Source of the DNA: Monarcha castaneiventris obscurior
Lineage: Eukaryota; Chordata; Aves; Passeriformes; Monarchidae
Length of the DNA: 64,000 nucleotides
Direction of reading: 5' to 3'
Assembly (NCBI GenBank): GCA_026261815.1
Contig: JAMPIT010000258.1
Coordinates: 8,299,501-8,363,500, forward strand
Below are positions 1-13,067 of this stretch, piece by piece. The position numbers and the translations under genes are program-made. Under the pieces are notes generated by a model, which worked only from the letters and a program-made list of their open reading frames with translations, ran no database searches and was not told the DNA's origin. The stretch's first letter is position 1, and every line of letters starts with the position of its first letter.

Positions 1-2784
1 TTTTGTCCAACACCACCAGACTATGGAGCAGGCTGAAATAAGAGACTGACTCTCGACCTCAAGCTCTACATTTTTCAACCCCACATTATGGGTATAAATT
101 TTTTACCCACATAGATAGCTATAAAGTTAAACTGGGTGCTTACCTCCCCTTCACTGTAAAATTTTCTGCTTGGTGTATTTTATTAGAAAGAGCAAATCTC
201 TTCACTAATATTCTTTTGATGGGTATTAACATATTTTATGACTGCATTCTGGATTTTCTACTAGTGCAACCCAGATCAGACCTGAACAATTGTACTTCCA
301 GAGGCTTTTTTTATAATCTGTACTCTGACTATTTCTTAAAGAGGCAGGGCATTGAAATACAATAAAAATGCTTTTTCATTTTCAGCTTTAATTTATACAG
401 GTTCAGACCAAGTAATATAATTTAAAATAAGCATACTGCTTCAGCTTTTCTGCACACAAGTCTCTTGAAAAATCACTGGGTCAAAAATTAAAAACCTTTC
501 TAATTTAATTTTTGGGAAGCCCCATTTCTCCTTGATCATTCTGCTATTTTCTCCTGTTCATGTCCACCAAATTTAGGCATTTTGAATTCTTCTCCAAGCA
601 GCTGAACACTTCAATTGGCTGTGCAGTTGAATATTTCCCTTTCTGGGTCCCTGTTAGCACCTGAGAGCCATCAATGGCTGTACTTATCCCATGGAGTCCT
701 TCAACACTGCTGTGGAGGTTCAGAAAGAGCATGATGGGCTTGGGGTGAGCTGGCTGCCTGACCAGGACTGCAGATCCTTGCAAATGCAGCCCCTGAGCCT
801 CACATTAAGTCAGCAAGTACAAACCCATGAGCACTTGAGAGCTCTTCGATGACAGCTGAGAATCTCTCTGCAGTCCCAGGAAGTCAGACAGCTAAATCAA
901 GGCTATAAAATAAAGCCTAAAGCTAGCCTTAGGATAATAAAAACATGAAATAAAAATGAATTATATCAACTAATATAATCATATGAAGGTTTTATTGAAA
1001 TACTGACCTAAACTTGTCAGAAGCAGCAAGTTTGTTTTATTGCAATACCACCAAGCACAAAAGCACTTTTCCTTTCTACTTGCCCAATTCTGGATCTGTG
1101 TTTGCCCAACAGCTGCCCCTGAACAGCCAGGACACAAGTCATGGAAAGGAGTTCCTTACTCCTGTGGCTGTCCAGGGACCTGGGACCAGCAGCATTTGGT
1201 GCAGCCTGACAAAGGCAAATCCAGAGCAGGAGAGAAAATTTGCCACAGGCAGAAAAGCGTTTGCCAAATGTCACTCAATTGGCCTGGGCAAAGAAGGAAA
1301 AGCAGCTGATAGCTCAGACCAAAATCCAAGGGTTTCGAGAAGCTTCACACAAGCAGGTTTTCAGGCCCTGTGGAGCCTGAGCACAGCAGTGCACAGGGAT
1401 AGGGAGTCCTGGGAGAAGCCACAGGCTGACTTACTGGACATCATTTCGGGATCAAACTCATGTGAGATCAACATGGTCCAGGCAAATTTATGGAGGGTTT
1501 GTTCCATCCCCCCACAGGAGCAAAGAGACAGGGAGAAGGAAACTTGCCCACTCCTACTAATTAACCACAGTGCAAACTTCATAAACGTGCTCCTGACCTC
1601 CGCCACAGCGTGCACACTTGAGTCATTCCAATAAAACAGGAAATGACACTTTGCCACAACATTACTAAGTCCATATCCCATAAAACCATTCAGGGAAGAG
1701 GGGAGGGGGGGAAAAAAAGAGAGAAAAGCAAGAATAAAGCCAGCAATTATCTGTTATTAACCCAGTCCTCAGTGGTATCACATTGCTCCTAAAAATAATG
1801 ACAGGGCAACAAAGCTTGTTTGCATCTCCCATGTCCTTTGTGGGTTCCTCGTTATTCTAATGAGCTGCTGGAAAATGCACTTCAGTTACATCCCCGTCGA
1901 TTATTTCACTGATCACCCTGCTTTCATTTCCACCTGGCCCCACAAGATGTTTTACAATTAACACTTTGATCCTTTCTTTTTCTTTCCTTTTTCTTCTTTG
2001 TTTTTTTTTTTTTTTCCCCCTCACCCAGGGACAAACGCAGACACGCTCGCTTTGGGAGGAGCTGAGAAATCTTCTGGATGAGGCTGCCTCCATATTTTTT
2101 GTGCCAGACTGTGGGGAGACCAGGCTGGGCACGGCTGGCAGAGCCACCCAACATCCTGCCTTTGCTCGCGTGACTCTGCTCCCCTGCTCCCCACGCAGTC
2201 CCCTGCGTGACTCTGCTCCCCTGCAGCTGGTGCCACACAGAAACCAGAAACAGTTTAAGAATAGATCGGCGTATAATGTCTGCCATGTGGGCTCGGGAGC
2301 AAAACAGGGAAGGGATGGAGGAGGGCAGCAGCACAGCCATCGCACGAGCAAACACGCTGTGGCTTGGTGGGTTTTTTCTGTCTCAGTGACTCACACCACT
2401 CATTGTAAGTCGCAGTCTGCCTTCTCTCATGTGGAGAGGGAAAGAAAAAAAAGAAAAATCTTATTGGTTTCAACAAGCTCTCCTTGCCACCTTTTATTCC
2501 GCCCTTCAGAGTCATTATTCAAATTGTTTAAAGTTTCAAAAAGCTGAGATGGAACTGGCAGGGAGCACAGCTGCCAACCTCTGCTTCTGCCCTTCCTCTT
2601 CTCCTCCTGCTGCATCTCTCAGGTCCCCTGGACAAAGAGGATCCGTACCCAGGGTCCCCCTTGCTTTGGCTGGAAATCTGGGCCATGGTGAGGTACCGTA
2701 AGTTAAATACTGACTATTTAAGGGACAGGAATAACTACAACTGCTGGGAAATGGAGCTGCACATCATGAAGGGGAGCAGCCATC
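1..2784. other. Gene-free stretch, no recognised element
   Basis: I see no exon, RNA gene or young transposon here. The first kilobase is AT-rich. The part from about 1 kb to 2.7 kb is mixed and includes a pyrimidine-rich tract near 1970-2030 and a 20-bp direct repeat at 2168-2224. Open frames of up to about 206 codons occur on both strands near 1014-1634 and 1857-2547, but they overlap one another in several frames, contain low-complexity pieces and match no family I know, so I treat them as chance. Confidence 0.6.
2168..2224. repeat. 20-bp perfect direct repeat
   Basis: The 20-mer GCGTGACTCTGCTCCCCTGC occurs at 2168-2187 and again, identical, at 2205-2224, so the period is 37 bp. The intervening 17 bp are C-rich. 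This is most simply a local tandem duplication. No function is implied. Confidence 0.85.
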
Positions 2785-2850
2785 ACAGAGCAACAGAGGT
2801 ACAGAGAGGTGCACCCTCCCCCAGCTAAAGCCAAAGCAGGGAATTGACAC
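2785..2850 (-). repeat. Possible MIR-like SINE fragment
   Basis: The stretch around CAGAGGTACAGAGAGGTG followed by a remnant resembling the accession of the SINE body reads like the reverse complement of the central MIR core (the part that in sense orientation reads as CTCTGTGCCTCAGTTTCC). The match is short and eroded, so it could be coincidence. A RepeatMasker run with ancient amniote libraries would settle it. Confidence 0.25.
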
Positions 2851-3789
2851 ATTGCAAAGTTTTGAATATTAGTCTCTGCCTCAATTTAGGCAATTAAATG
2901 CATTTTTTTTCCTTTCATCAACAAAAAGTATTTTCTTGTGATTGAATTGCCTTCTCTTCCACAGAAGTGCTATTTTACCTTTTTTTTTAATTTCACAATA
3001 ATTTTGAAAAGCATATAAAAATGGCTACAGAAAGATTTTGTACACTCCAAACCTCCAAGTTTTAAGATAAACTCTGTGTGTGTGTTTCATATTGTTTTGC
3101 TTTCAGCAAAACACAGAAAGCAGATTTTTAAAAAAAGAAAGCATTTTATCCACACTAGAAAGGGTTTGAAAACAACTTTACCACTACAATTTTTTGTCAG
3201 GAAAGCAGATTTTCAGTTGTCTTGAGTATTAGTTCTCATATTAAAAATACTGCAAAAGGACATTTGTGCCAAAGTCTTTCTCTGCAAACTTGGGGATTTA
3301 TAAGGAAATTTTACCAAACAAAATTTAAAAGAACACATTTGTGGAATGTCATTATATGGAGGTTTTTTTTACAGTTATAATATTTGTTATTTCAAACTAA
3401 TATTGGATGTTACCAAAAAAAAAATTAACATCAAGATGAAACGTTTTATGTTGTCTAAAGAAAAGCTCAAGAGAGCTTTGAAAGTTTAGTGCCATTGAAA
3501 AATCCACGTTTTGGCTCTTTGAGGCCAATTTGGGATTTCAAATTCTTGATTCCTTAACTTTTTACTAGGAAAATGCTGATTCTTACAACAGTCATGTCTG
3601 AGCATAACTTTGCTCCAGTTGTGTTTGAATGAGGGTATTTACAAGGGCAAACTCACGCACACATTCGAGTGTTGACAGGATCAGGGCTTCTGGTAACTTG
3701 CTGACACTCGGTACAACCTACAATGCTGTACAATGCTCACTTTATGTATACCAGACTTTGACCTTATTCATCAAAATACCCTTCTGACT
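2851..3789. other. AT-rich unique DNA, nothing recognised
   Basis: This is strongly AT-rich with several A or T runs and no open frame worth noting. A 10-bp near-tandem duplication (TACAATGCTG / TACAATGCTC) lies near 3719-3739. I see no transposon and no gene. Confidence 0.5.
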
Positions 3790-3985
3790 TTGTTCCAAGG
3801 GCTTTTATGTTCTCTGAAAACAATAAAAGTTCCCTTTTATGACATTACAGCTTTAATTTCAAAGTGTGATGAGTGAATGTGGTGTTGTTTTCTTTATTAA
3901 GGCACAATGAGCTCGTACGCCGCGGCTCAAATTATTTTTACTCCGGGCTTAACATAACCCTGATACAACAACAAGCAGATTGGGG
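3790..3985. promoter_or_regulatory. Candidate conserved non-coding element
   Basis: Five CpG dinucleotides sit within 31 bp (3914-3945) inside otherwise AT-rich DNA, a context where methylated CpG normally decays. The flanks contain an inverted pair CTTTTAT (3802-3808) and ATAAAAG (3823-3829) and AT-rich homeodomain-like words such as AAATTATTTTTA. These are traits of vertebrate conserved enhancers. The call is inference from composition; no alignment was available. Confidence 0.35.
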
Positions 3986-6900
3986 TCCAAAGTACAAATC
4001 CAGGGCACACACAGGCTCAAACCCCACCTCCCAAAATGGGAGATGACTTTGACCTCTCCAGCCACAACCCACAGGGAGCGATTCTTACTCTACGACAACT
4101 CCTCCGCACAGGGAAGCGACGGCTCTGCGGCACGTGGAGCTGCTCCACCAGCCCTCAGATCCCTCAGCCACGTGGATGCAGGCATTTCTTACTCAGCCTC
4201 CTTTCCAACACGATTTTCCAGAGCTCCTGGATGCAACAAAGCTTTTAAAATACGGTAGTCTTTAGTCTAGCAGCACTGATACCAAAAGGTCTTTTGGAGG
4301 GGGGATACTGATCCCTAAATTCCTGAAAAGAGTGAAAGAAAGAGTGAAAAAGAGCCTGGGTCACCATTAAACCCAATCTTGGCTTCTTTTCATTTTAACA
4401 TAGATTTACTCACAGAGTCTATTTATGTTTTTCCCTGAAAAAGATGCTAATAAAAGCATGTGTCCCTATGAAAAAACACACATGTAAGAAGCGGCACAGA
4501 TGCTCTGGCTCAAATTTTAAGCACACCAACCTCCTCGGCACAAGTCTGAACAATGCTGAGTCAGTTCCAAGGCCAAAGCTGTGTTAGTAATGCCTTACTG
4601 GCACAGCTCTTGGACCCACCTTCCTCACAACCAGCAAAAAGGATGCTTCCGCTGGGATAATTTATACCAGTTTCCCAAAGGAAATCCCCTGTAACAGCAG
4701 AAGTGCTGTTTTGCCAGGATAAGCTATAACATTTATGCAGCATTTGCCAACACATATATATATACATATATTTAAAAATTTTTATGAAAAGCCATTCCTC
4801 TCTGCAATGCTGTTCCACCAGAAATGATTCTTTGCACAGATTTGGCTGGGAGTGCCAAGTGCAGATACAAAAGGCATTATTATGAGGCTGGGGACTGGTT
4901 CCAAGCTCAGTCAAAGTAATTGAAAGTAGGAAATGCTGAAAATCTAACTCATGTACACAATCCAGGAAAATGTTGCAAATACTGCAAGCCATTTCTTTGA
5001 ACAAGGGAAGTAACCCAGTCCTGAACTAGGTCCTTAGCTGGTGTGACTGGCATAGCTCCACCAAACCAGACATGCTTTACTGGTGTGCACACAGCCCTAA
5101 ATCTTCCCATTTTGGGGGTTTGTTTTGGAGTTTGGATAGAGGCTACCTGCTATCTCTGGGAACTCCTGGAGTACATTCAACTGCTATTAAAAAAAAAAAT
5201 TAAAGGAAAAAAAATAATAAATTCTAGTCTCCAAGAACCTCAAATATTATGAAATGAAACCAAAGACAGAGGTGTGACCCCAAACAGGGCATCTTTTTCC
5301 ACACAAGAATGACCTTTAGTCCACTGTATGCAAAGAAAAAAGAACAAGAGAAAGAATGAGGGGGAAAGATGGAAGAGAGTAGTCAAGTGGAGGGGACAGA
5401 TGGTGGGGAATTCAGAGGGAGGGAGGAAGTGGGGAAAAAAACCCCAAAGGGTGAAAAACCAAGGCAGATTAAGAAATAAGAATCAGAGGTGGAGGAGAGA
5501 GGAGGGGAGGGATGGGCAGTGATAAAGGGAACAGGGTTAAAATGAGCAAACAGAGAAGGCACAAAGAGAAGGGTTGGGGTTAAAGGAGCAATTGCCCTCT
5601 GGCAAACATACTGCAGTGTAAATGGAAACACATATGTCAACAAGGAGCGTCCTGAGATGGGCTGGAGAGGAAATAGCTTGTGTGATGTGAGCTTCTGCTG
5701 CGAACCACCTCGGCCTTCTCCCCCCACTCCCCCAGCCACCAAATCTCTCCTTTCTGCAGCTGCTGACACTCCTTGGTACTGCAAGTCACTGCCTTTGGGT
5801 TCCCTAAACCCAGCCAGGACTGTGTCTCCTCCCAGCACTGCTGCTGGTGGGGGTAAGCTCACAGCTCTTCACAGCTACAGCTGCTACCCGACCTCACTCA
5901 GGTCAAAGCGAGCTTCATCACCGCTCCTCAAGGTGTAAAAACACAAGACATTTTCACAGGTAGCTTTGCACACTCTTGAACCCAAAGAACCCAAAGAAGA
6001 GCTTCAGAAACAGCTGCTAAGCACACACAAAGGTGTCCTGAGCAATTGAGGCTGAACTCAGCAGATGAGCTAGTGCTTAAGACCAGAGCCCTTCATTTCA
6101 CTACTCAAATTGCACTGGTCAGGACCTGACGCTTCAGAAGCCTTTTCCCCTGGGAGCTAAACTCACACAAACCATTTTCCCAATTCCACTCAGCTTTCTA
6201 CATGATCCAGCCATCCAGTTACACCTTCAAACATTTTCCAGAACATTTCTGGTGATACTGCTCTTCCTCCTTCTTTCGGAGAGCGCTTAGGGCAGATAGC
6301 AGCAAGACATCAGTAAGAACCATGACCAATTCCCACAGACAAGGGGAAAATCCTATGATAAAGGAAAAGAGTCCAGCAGAAGAGCTATCTGCAGAGTTAC
6401 CATCACTGCTGCCCAAGCCTTTGTGCTGTTCATCAGGGGTTTCTACACTTTCTGGGCATCCCTACTTGCCATGCCATACATTAAGGAAGGTCTATACCAC
6501 AAGGGTTGCCGATTATACCAAAATCTCCAGACACACCAAGCATGCACAACAGGGCTCTGCTTCCTCGTGCCATTGGACCTAAACTGCCCAGGGCTTCCTA
6601 GGGACTCAAGATACGAGAACAGAAGCATCCTGTGCGAAGAAAATTTTTCTCTGCTAGGGATTCAGCTTCGTTGCCTAATGGGAATTTTGTGTACTGGTTT
6701 CTGTGGCCAGTGGCACAGAGGAAAGTGAAATGATGTAGTGTTTATGCTCGGATTCCCTTTTTTATGCCCAGCAGCATAAAACAAGCTCAACAAAAAGTGT
6801 GTCTGGGTCACTGCTTGCCTTGGTGACACCTGATTGCAGTGCAGCTACTTCTGCTGCTGGCTCACAAGAGACCATGTGAAAAGGAACTGCTATCCCGGTG

Positions 6901-8030
6901 TTAGTACAGCCATAAACAGGGCGTTGCACCACCTCAAACACCCAGCAGCACTGCAGAGATAAAATGTTGGTTACTTTGGCTACTACGAAGCCACTCTGAG
7001 CACCACCAAGGAACTGACAGCAGATCTTTTAGCTGTTAAACATTTACTGTGGAGAAGCTGACACATGGGACCTTCCACAGCACTAAACTCCTCACAAAAG
7101 ACATGTTTAATACACAGCACATCGTGTGTTGTAAGAGGCTGTTCAGCAGCCATTCGTCTTTCTTCACTTGTGCTGTTGTGACTTCCCCTCTGAAGTGTTA
7201 AGAAACACTTTTCAAATATCCTCCATCACCTTGTCAATACAGATCACTACATGTGTGACCAGGATCATTAATGTCTCTACACAAAGACCTTTTGTCTATT
7301 AAAAAACAATCCTTTAAGTATACAGAATCCAAATCTTTGCATTAAGTCACGCTTGAAGACGACACAGAGATGAAGAGCTTCCTATAGCTATAAACTCAGA
7401 AGACAGATGAAAGTTCAATCACAGACACTGAATCTTTTTGACATTTAAACATTTCCACTCCAGAACACATGACAATCCTTCAAACAACCATGTTGTTCTG
7501 TTTTTACAAGGACACCAATTAGCCTGTGTTGTTTAGATTGGTAATACTTGCAATGTATAAACGTTCTTAGCACATGGCAAGTGAAAACAAATAACTTCCA
7601 TCAGATATGCATTTTCCATGTCAAAAGGATGAAGGAAAATTATGTGGAATTTCTGTAATAGGCTGGCTCTAGACTTTTTTTCCCAGAATCTACAGAAACA
7701 TTCAAAGGCAGAAGCAGAAATTTACATATAGACCCAAAAATAATCCTGCAGAGAGTACTTTCTCTCAGTGAGTAGTGTTGCTGTAGCTATGATGGCCTGA
7801 AAATAGAGGCACAAGGTTTCTAAACAATAATCTTTTCCTGGATCAGCTGATACAGCTAAAGAAAACAAGCTTTGGGCACAGTGAGTTTTCTAAATTCTGT
7901 TCACAGGAAGGACGCCTTTCCTTGCACAGCCTTGATGCCAACTCTTGTACCGCTCCAATCACCAAAGTTTTCCAACAGTTTTCTCCTGCTTTTTTCTGTG
8001 CTACCAACTACCCAAGCACTCCTGAGAGGG
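3986..8030. other. Gene-free stretch with a polypurine tract
   Basis: No gene is recognised. Around 5328-5590 the plus strand is almost entirely purine, with G-rich clusters such as GAGGGAGGGAGGAAGTGGGG near 5413-5433. Near 4752-4775 there is a short TA-rich patch. The remainder is ordinary unique sequence. The 147- to 159-codon frames at 4561-5004 and 5383-5862 on the minus strand have no recognisable domain, and the latter merely mirrors the polypurine tract. Confidence 0.5.
5328..5590 (+). repeat. Polypurine (G/A-rich) tract
   Basis: Over about 260 bp the plus strand is dominated by A and G with few pyrimidines. It includes several GGGG and GGG runs around 5398-5435. Such tracts can adopt triplex or G-quadruplex structures, but the G runs here are irregular. 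It behaves as simple-sequence DNA and creates spurious basic open frames. Confidence 0.6.
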
Positions 8031-8155
8031 TGGTTTAGAAGTTCAGGAGACCTGGATCCAATTCTCCTTTGTCACGAGCTGCTTGTAGGACTTTAGGAAA
8101 GCTACATGACCTCTCTCCATCTCTACACTCATTTTCCCACCACGTACAAAGCAGA
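8031..8155 (+). repeat. MIR-type SINE fossil
   Basis: The order of words follows the MIR core in sense orientation. GGAGACCTGGATCCAATTCT resembles the tRNA-derived B-box side. It is followed by an eroded GAGCTGCTTGTAGGACTTTA (the part that is CTGTGTGACCTTGGGCAAG in MIR), then CATGACCTCTCTCCATCTCT and CTCATTTTCCCACC. MIR elements are ancient amniote SINEs and survive in birds in low numbers. The recognition is by eye, with many substitutions. Confidence 0.5.
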
Positions 8156-8640
8156 CTAAGTGCCCTCTCACCCTGCTAGATAAGGGGGATCTGAGAGGCA
8201 GCAGTGCAAAAAAAGCAGATAACCCACACCAGTGCAGGTTGGTTTTACTTCAGGAAAAGCCCAGAATCACTGGGGTTTTAAGGCAATAGATATATCAGAA
8301 ACTTCTGTGAAACGGGAGCCAAACAGCCACTGTATAACCAAGGACTCTGATAGCCACGAGCAACCTATACAGGTCATATTTAAATACCCCATTTTCTGAG
8401 CACGAGATACGGGTCTCATTTCAGAAAAGTGTGTTTTGCTACAGAACAGTTTCAAAGACAGATGCAGAGAGTTGTTTGTCCAGCGTTCTTAATCCAAACA
8501 AACAGTTGCATACCCTTACCTTCAACGCAAGTCTCTCATCTTAAGGTTCTGGCCAAGAAAAATATTTTCCTAGCTAGTTTGTTATGAAAATGTTTGAATA
8601 AAAGAAGCAACATCAATAACTTATGTAAAAACTTCAACCT
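8156..8640. other. Unique DNA, nothing recognised
   Basis: I see no gene, repeat or clear regulatory signature between the MIR fossil and the AT-rich candidate element that follows. Confidence 0.5.
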
Positions 8641-8900
8641 CTAATCAGCGAGCTTTAATAAGGTTTGAGATAACAGCACATGCGTCTTGCCAAGAATATA
8701 AAATAATCATAAAATATTATAATTGATGCGCTGTTCGGGTATATTACATCTCACAAACTAGATAGTTGAATACATGGAAGAAAACATTTTGGACCTCATG
8801 TTAGCATATTGTAATAATTAATAGCCATTATCTGGATTTGGAGAATTTCAGTGTGAGGTTTTGTTTGTTGGGGTTTTGGCGGGGGAGGGGATTTATTATT
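8641..8900. promoter_or_regulatory. Candidate conserved non-coding element, AT-rich
   Basis: This AT-rich segment holds several homeodomain-like words, including GTAATAATTAATAGCCATTA near 8811-8830. It retains isolated CpG in GATGCGCTGTTCGGG (about 8726-8740). It lacks simple repeats for about 250 bp. These are weak compositional hints of an enhancer, not proof. Confidence 0.25.
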
Positions 8901-9863
8901 TTTACAGCCTGTACAAATTTGGCCAAAGACTCAAATATCTCTGAAATTAAATGAACTATTTATGACACAAAAGATTTGGCCCATGGAGTTTTGAAAACAG
9001 AGATGATAAAGCTTCAGTCCAGCTCAAATTAAACTCTCAAAATAGAAAGCAAGAAAAGGGAAAAAAAAAACCACCAAACTGCAAATAAACCCTTGACAAT
9101 AAGTTACACCGAATTGTTTCCTTTTTGGAAGGTAGTGAGCTGCAAATAATTGCTAATAAAAGGTTCACTGTGTTTGGTGAATACAAATCTTTATTTAGTG
9201 GCTGCAGAGCAAGTCTTTTTCTTGCTCTCTTGACAGTTTAACTACACGCCAACAATATTTGCTTAAAGTCTTTGGCTCCATTAATCTCAAACCCTGCTAC
9301 ACAGATTGCCAGAGCTGATGACAAACCCCAGTTAGCATGGATCATCTACTTGCCCATGACAGTATTTTTCCCATGACATTAAAAGGATGTTTTTTTCCTC
9401 AAAGAGGGCACAAGTCTACTGAATCTCAAGGAGGTTTGAAAGGATAAGTCTATGGCTTAAGGTGACGAATAAAGATAGCTGGGGACTACATGGCAACAAG
9501 GAGGAGGAAGAATACCCTTGCACTCTAATTGGCTTTTTTGTTTGCTCACAGTAGCTTCTAATATGGACAAATCTCCATAAGAAAACACAAAATTAGCACC
9601 TGTTAGGACAACTTAACCTTCAGGGAGAAAAGCAAACATCCTTGGGTTGTCAAGATTTTTAACAAAGGTTACAAAGGAGGTGATTTTTTTTCTGGATGGT
9701 TTTAACCCCTTCTGGCAACACAATGCAGCTCATTAACAGAGGTCCAGAACTGATTGTTAGCCACCCTCTCCTGAAATATGGTACGTGAATCAGTGCCATA
9801 AAACGTGGGGCTGATGGATAATGTGGTTATGCCCTGAGCATCAAAGCTTGTGCATGTTAAACA
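8901..9863. other. AT-rich unique DNA, nothing recognised
   Basis: No exon or young repeat is visible. The region near 9080-9350 is complex AT-rich sequence without low-complexity bias and might hold another conserved element, but I can point to no specific motif cluster. Confidence 0.4.
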
Positions 9864-9935
9864 TGATCAAGGGAAACTGAGGCATGGTAAGAAAAATAGT
9901 TGCTTATCCTCTGCCCCTCATGACTGACAGAATTA
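9864..9935 (-). repeat. Possible MIR-type SINE fragment
   Basis: GGGAAACTGAGGCATGGTAA is close to the reverse complement of the highly recognisable MIR core word CCTCAGTTTCC, and a degenerate continuation follows. Only about 25 bp are convincing, so the boundaries are rough. Confidence 0.35.
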
Positions 9936-10839
9936 AGATGGAGCATTCACCAGTTGCCTCTGAGTCCTGCACCTTAGGGACAACAGCTTGAAAGCACCAC
10001 TCCTTTAACTTTTTTTTTTTTTTTAAGTCACCCTCACGACTCACTAAAATGGCTGGTGGGAAGCAAATGAGTCTGGTCCATCAATGTTTGTGCAACCAGA
10101 GTTAGGAAACAGGAACACAGAATTCTAAAAGATGCCTGGTTGTTCAAAGTAACCCTGCAATTCAAATCCTTGTGCAACCCACTGCAGCAGAGCTCACTTT
10201 CCAGGTCCCTCCCCTTCAGCTGTCAGCCTGGTCTGGAAGGTCCCACTTACCATGGATAGACATTCTTACATCCAGTGTGGATTTACATGTGCCTGTAACA
10301 GCTTCTGCTGTTCCTGAGGCAACAGCAGCCTTGCTCCGAGCTCTCTCGGACACCCAGACTCCCATGGAATTTATTCCATGGCTATGTTCTCCCTGCAGGT
10401 CGTGTTGGGAAGAGGGAGGCCGGTGCTAGCAATGCCCTTCCTCCAGCCCAGCCCTGGAAGCTGACTGCTCTCCCCTGCCCCGTGCAGATAGGTTTCACTG
10501 AAAGCTGCAAGGATGCCTTGTGCCCACTCACTCTGCCCAGTAGCACAGAGGTGAGCTGCCTCTCCAGACAGGAATCGCATCCAGCTACGACTTCTCACTC
10601 TCTTCTTACTCGAGAAACAACTTCTCAGAGCCAGAAAATTTAAAGCAAACCCAGCAATTAAAAATCAGCTCTGTGTCATTTCTCCTGACTCATCAACAGG
10701 TGTTTTGGCCAAAACCACTGCTGTCTTAACCCAGTAACCAAGTCACCAGTCACAGAAGCCTGCTCCCACAGGCAGGTGCCAAAGTGCTGAATGTGGAGGG
10801 AAATAGAAAAGGTCTGATGGAAAAGCTCAGGAAAAAAAG

Positions 10840-10879
10840 AAAAAAAAAAAAAAAAAACACAAAAACAACAAAACAAAAG
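10840..10879. repeat. A-rich simple repeat
   Basis: A run of 18 A (10840-10857) is followed by CA-interrupted A runs. It could be the tail of an old retroposon, but I see no recognisable body on either side. Confidence 0.7.
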
Positions 10880-12800
10880 AACCCCAGAAGTACTTCTAAG
10901 TGAAATCCATGGTATTCAGCCACAGCTCTGGACAATGCAAGCAGGGTATGTATTATGTATACCTGGCTAACAATAGCAGCACCTCCCTCACCCTGCCCTG
11001 GCTCATCCTTACGGATAATGATTTGGTTAAGCTAAGGACTGCAGTGAAACTATTCATACAGAAAAGCATAAAGCCTGCACAGAACTCCACAGGATGGTGA
11101 CCTCAGGGAGTAAATTGAACTAAAGTGATTGTAAATGAGCTAACATCTTTCACTTAACACTGTCTCCTGCTACTCTCCAACAGAGGTACCAACCTTTCTC
11201 TCAGTGGAATCTTCCACTTCTCTGTCAAAACCACAAGCATCTCCCAATTTTTCTACACTTTAACCCCAGAGAGGTTCACACTGTAGCTAACAGCCTCCAA
11301 GAGGACTGTAATAAAAACTGAGTGAGTCTTTGTTCTGATTGCAGATTAAAGGGAACAATCTGCAGTACAAATGGAAAGTAGCTTTCCCATGTTTTCTTTC
11401 TTCCCCCTCTTTTTGAATAATCGGTATCTGCATGTGAAGGTTCAATGTCACCAAACATGAGGCTTGTGTACAAAAGCACAAGATCCTTGACTAAAGCACA
11501 GCATACTTAACAGCTCAAAAGCAATTGTTGTAAAACTTGATGGAATTGTGCCTGGCAATCATATTTTATTGTCATTTGTACAGGGAAGCTTCAGCATTTT
11601 TCTGGGTTGTTTTTTTTTTTTTTTACCTTGGGAAAGTGGGGGATGTTTGATGAAGAAACTCGATCTCAGGAGTTCACGGCCATATTTACTGTTTTCTCCA
11701 GAATGTACATATTTTATATAAAATACAACCCCAGGTGTTCAGAAGAGAAACACTTTCCATTTATTCAGGTAAGAATATAGCCCAAGGTCATATAAAAGCC
11801 TGTCACTGAAGTTTGCACTGCGGTGCAATAAATAAAGGTCCAGCGTTGACACTGCACTGAATATTTTTGTGCTCTGTACGAGCTTTCCCTGCAGAGAGGG
11901 CTTTCCTACTCAAGTGGCACAGAGAAGGGTCAGTACCTGCTGCAGCACCACACACAAAACATTCCTGTTTGGGTAACTTTCTCCAGCAGCAGCAACCATC
12001 AAGGAAACACCTCCCCAGCCTGGGACACGTGCATTGCCCTGCCTGAGGCATAAACAAGGGTGTAGGGGAAGTTGGCTGAAGCTCTGCAGGCCAATGGAAA
12101 AAAGGAGCCCTAGGAAAGCAGAGTTTTGCTTTCCAGATGGAGTCGAGCACATCTGGGGATGCAGCACCTCTCAGCAGAGGGCTTTTTCCTGAGTCAGTGT
12201 GACAGAAGTGACACCCTGGAAAGGAGGCTGCACTCATCCTCTTGCCTCTGTGCATATGCTCACGAGCATATGGCAATTTTAAATAGGGTTGTTGGGGTTT
12301 TTTTCTATGCTGAGATCCTTCTCTGGACACCAGCTGTTTATGCACATCAGGGTTTAAAAACACTTTCTGGCATTGGGAGCAAAGCCACACTCATGTGTTT
12401 CTTTGCCTTGGGTGGAAGAAGATATACACACAGGTGAGCAGCTAAAGTAAACAAATTAAGATATCTGAAGTCACGTCAGTAGAAAGCATTTCTATCTGCG
12501 GGGCAATGATTGCAAGCTGGGACTGCCACATCTCCAGGCTGTCCTTTTACACTCCTCTTTTCTCCCTAGAAAGGATGACGTGGACCCAACACCACATCAG
12601 AAACCTCTGAACATCCTGCAGCCTAAGGGGATAAGTGAATTTTTCCTCCCCAGTGCATAGACCCTAATCAATATGATCTGTTTGCATATGTTCCATGTAC
12701 CATAAATTCTGGGGGACTCTCAAGACATCCAGTCCCTTCCTACACCAACATCCCTCTCTTATATCCCTCCTCACCTCCAAGCCCTCTCATGGTTGAATTT

Positions 12801-12858
12801 AAACAAAACAAAACAAAAACAAAACAAAACAAAAAAAAAAACCACCACAAAAAAAAAT
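12801..12858. repeat. (AAAAC)n-like simple repeat
   Basis: Successive AAAAC units are followed by a 10-base A run and further CA-interrupted A runs. It is ordinary simple-sequence DNA and produces the phenylalanine-rich minus-strand frame nearby. Confidence 0.85.
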
Positions 12859-13035
12859 AGTATTGAGAGATCCTAAATTTCTGTGGCTGTCCACTTGAAC
12901 AGTGATCCCTCAAGTCTAGTACTACATTCAGGTTCCCATCTCCCTGCACCCCTGTGGCCTCTCCCAGTGTGGTAAATAACCCCCCAGCCTGGGAGGGCTC
13001 CAATGCAAAGCACAGAGTGAGCATGTGCATATGGA

Positions 13036-13067
13036 CACACATATACACACATTTTTATATATGTGTG
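13036..13067. repeat. 10-bp perfect inverted repeat (hairpin)
   Basis: CACACATATA at 13036-13045 is exactly complementary to TATATGTGTG at 13058-13067, leaving a 12-base loop. It is made from dinucleotide-like sequence, so it is probably a by-product of a decayed (CA)/(TA) microsatellite rather than a functional hairpin. Confidence 0.75.

Noticed and set aside
1014..1634. Plus-strand open frame of 206 codons
   Set aside because: No domain, and overlapping frames on both strands are similarly long. No splice or promoter context.
11803..12390. Minus-strand frame of 195 codons with many Cys and His
   Set aside because: The Cys/His spacing does not match zinc fingers or another known fold.
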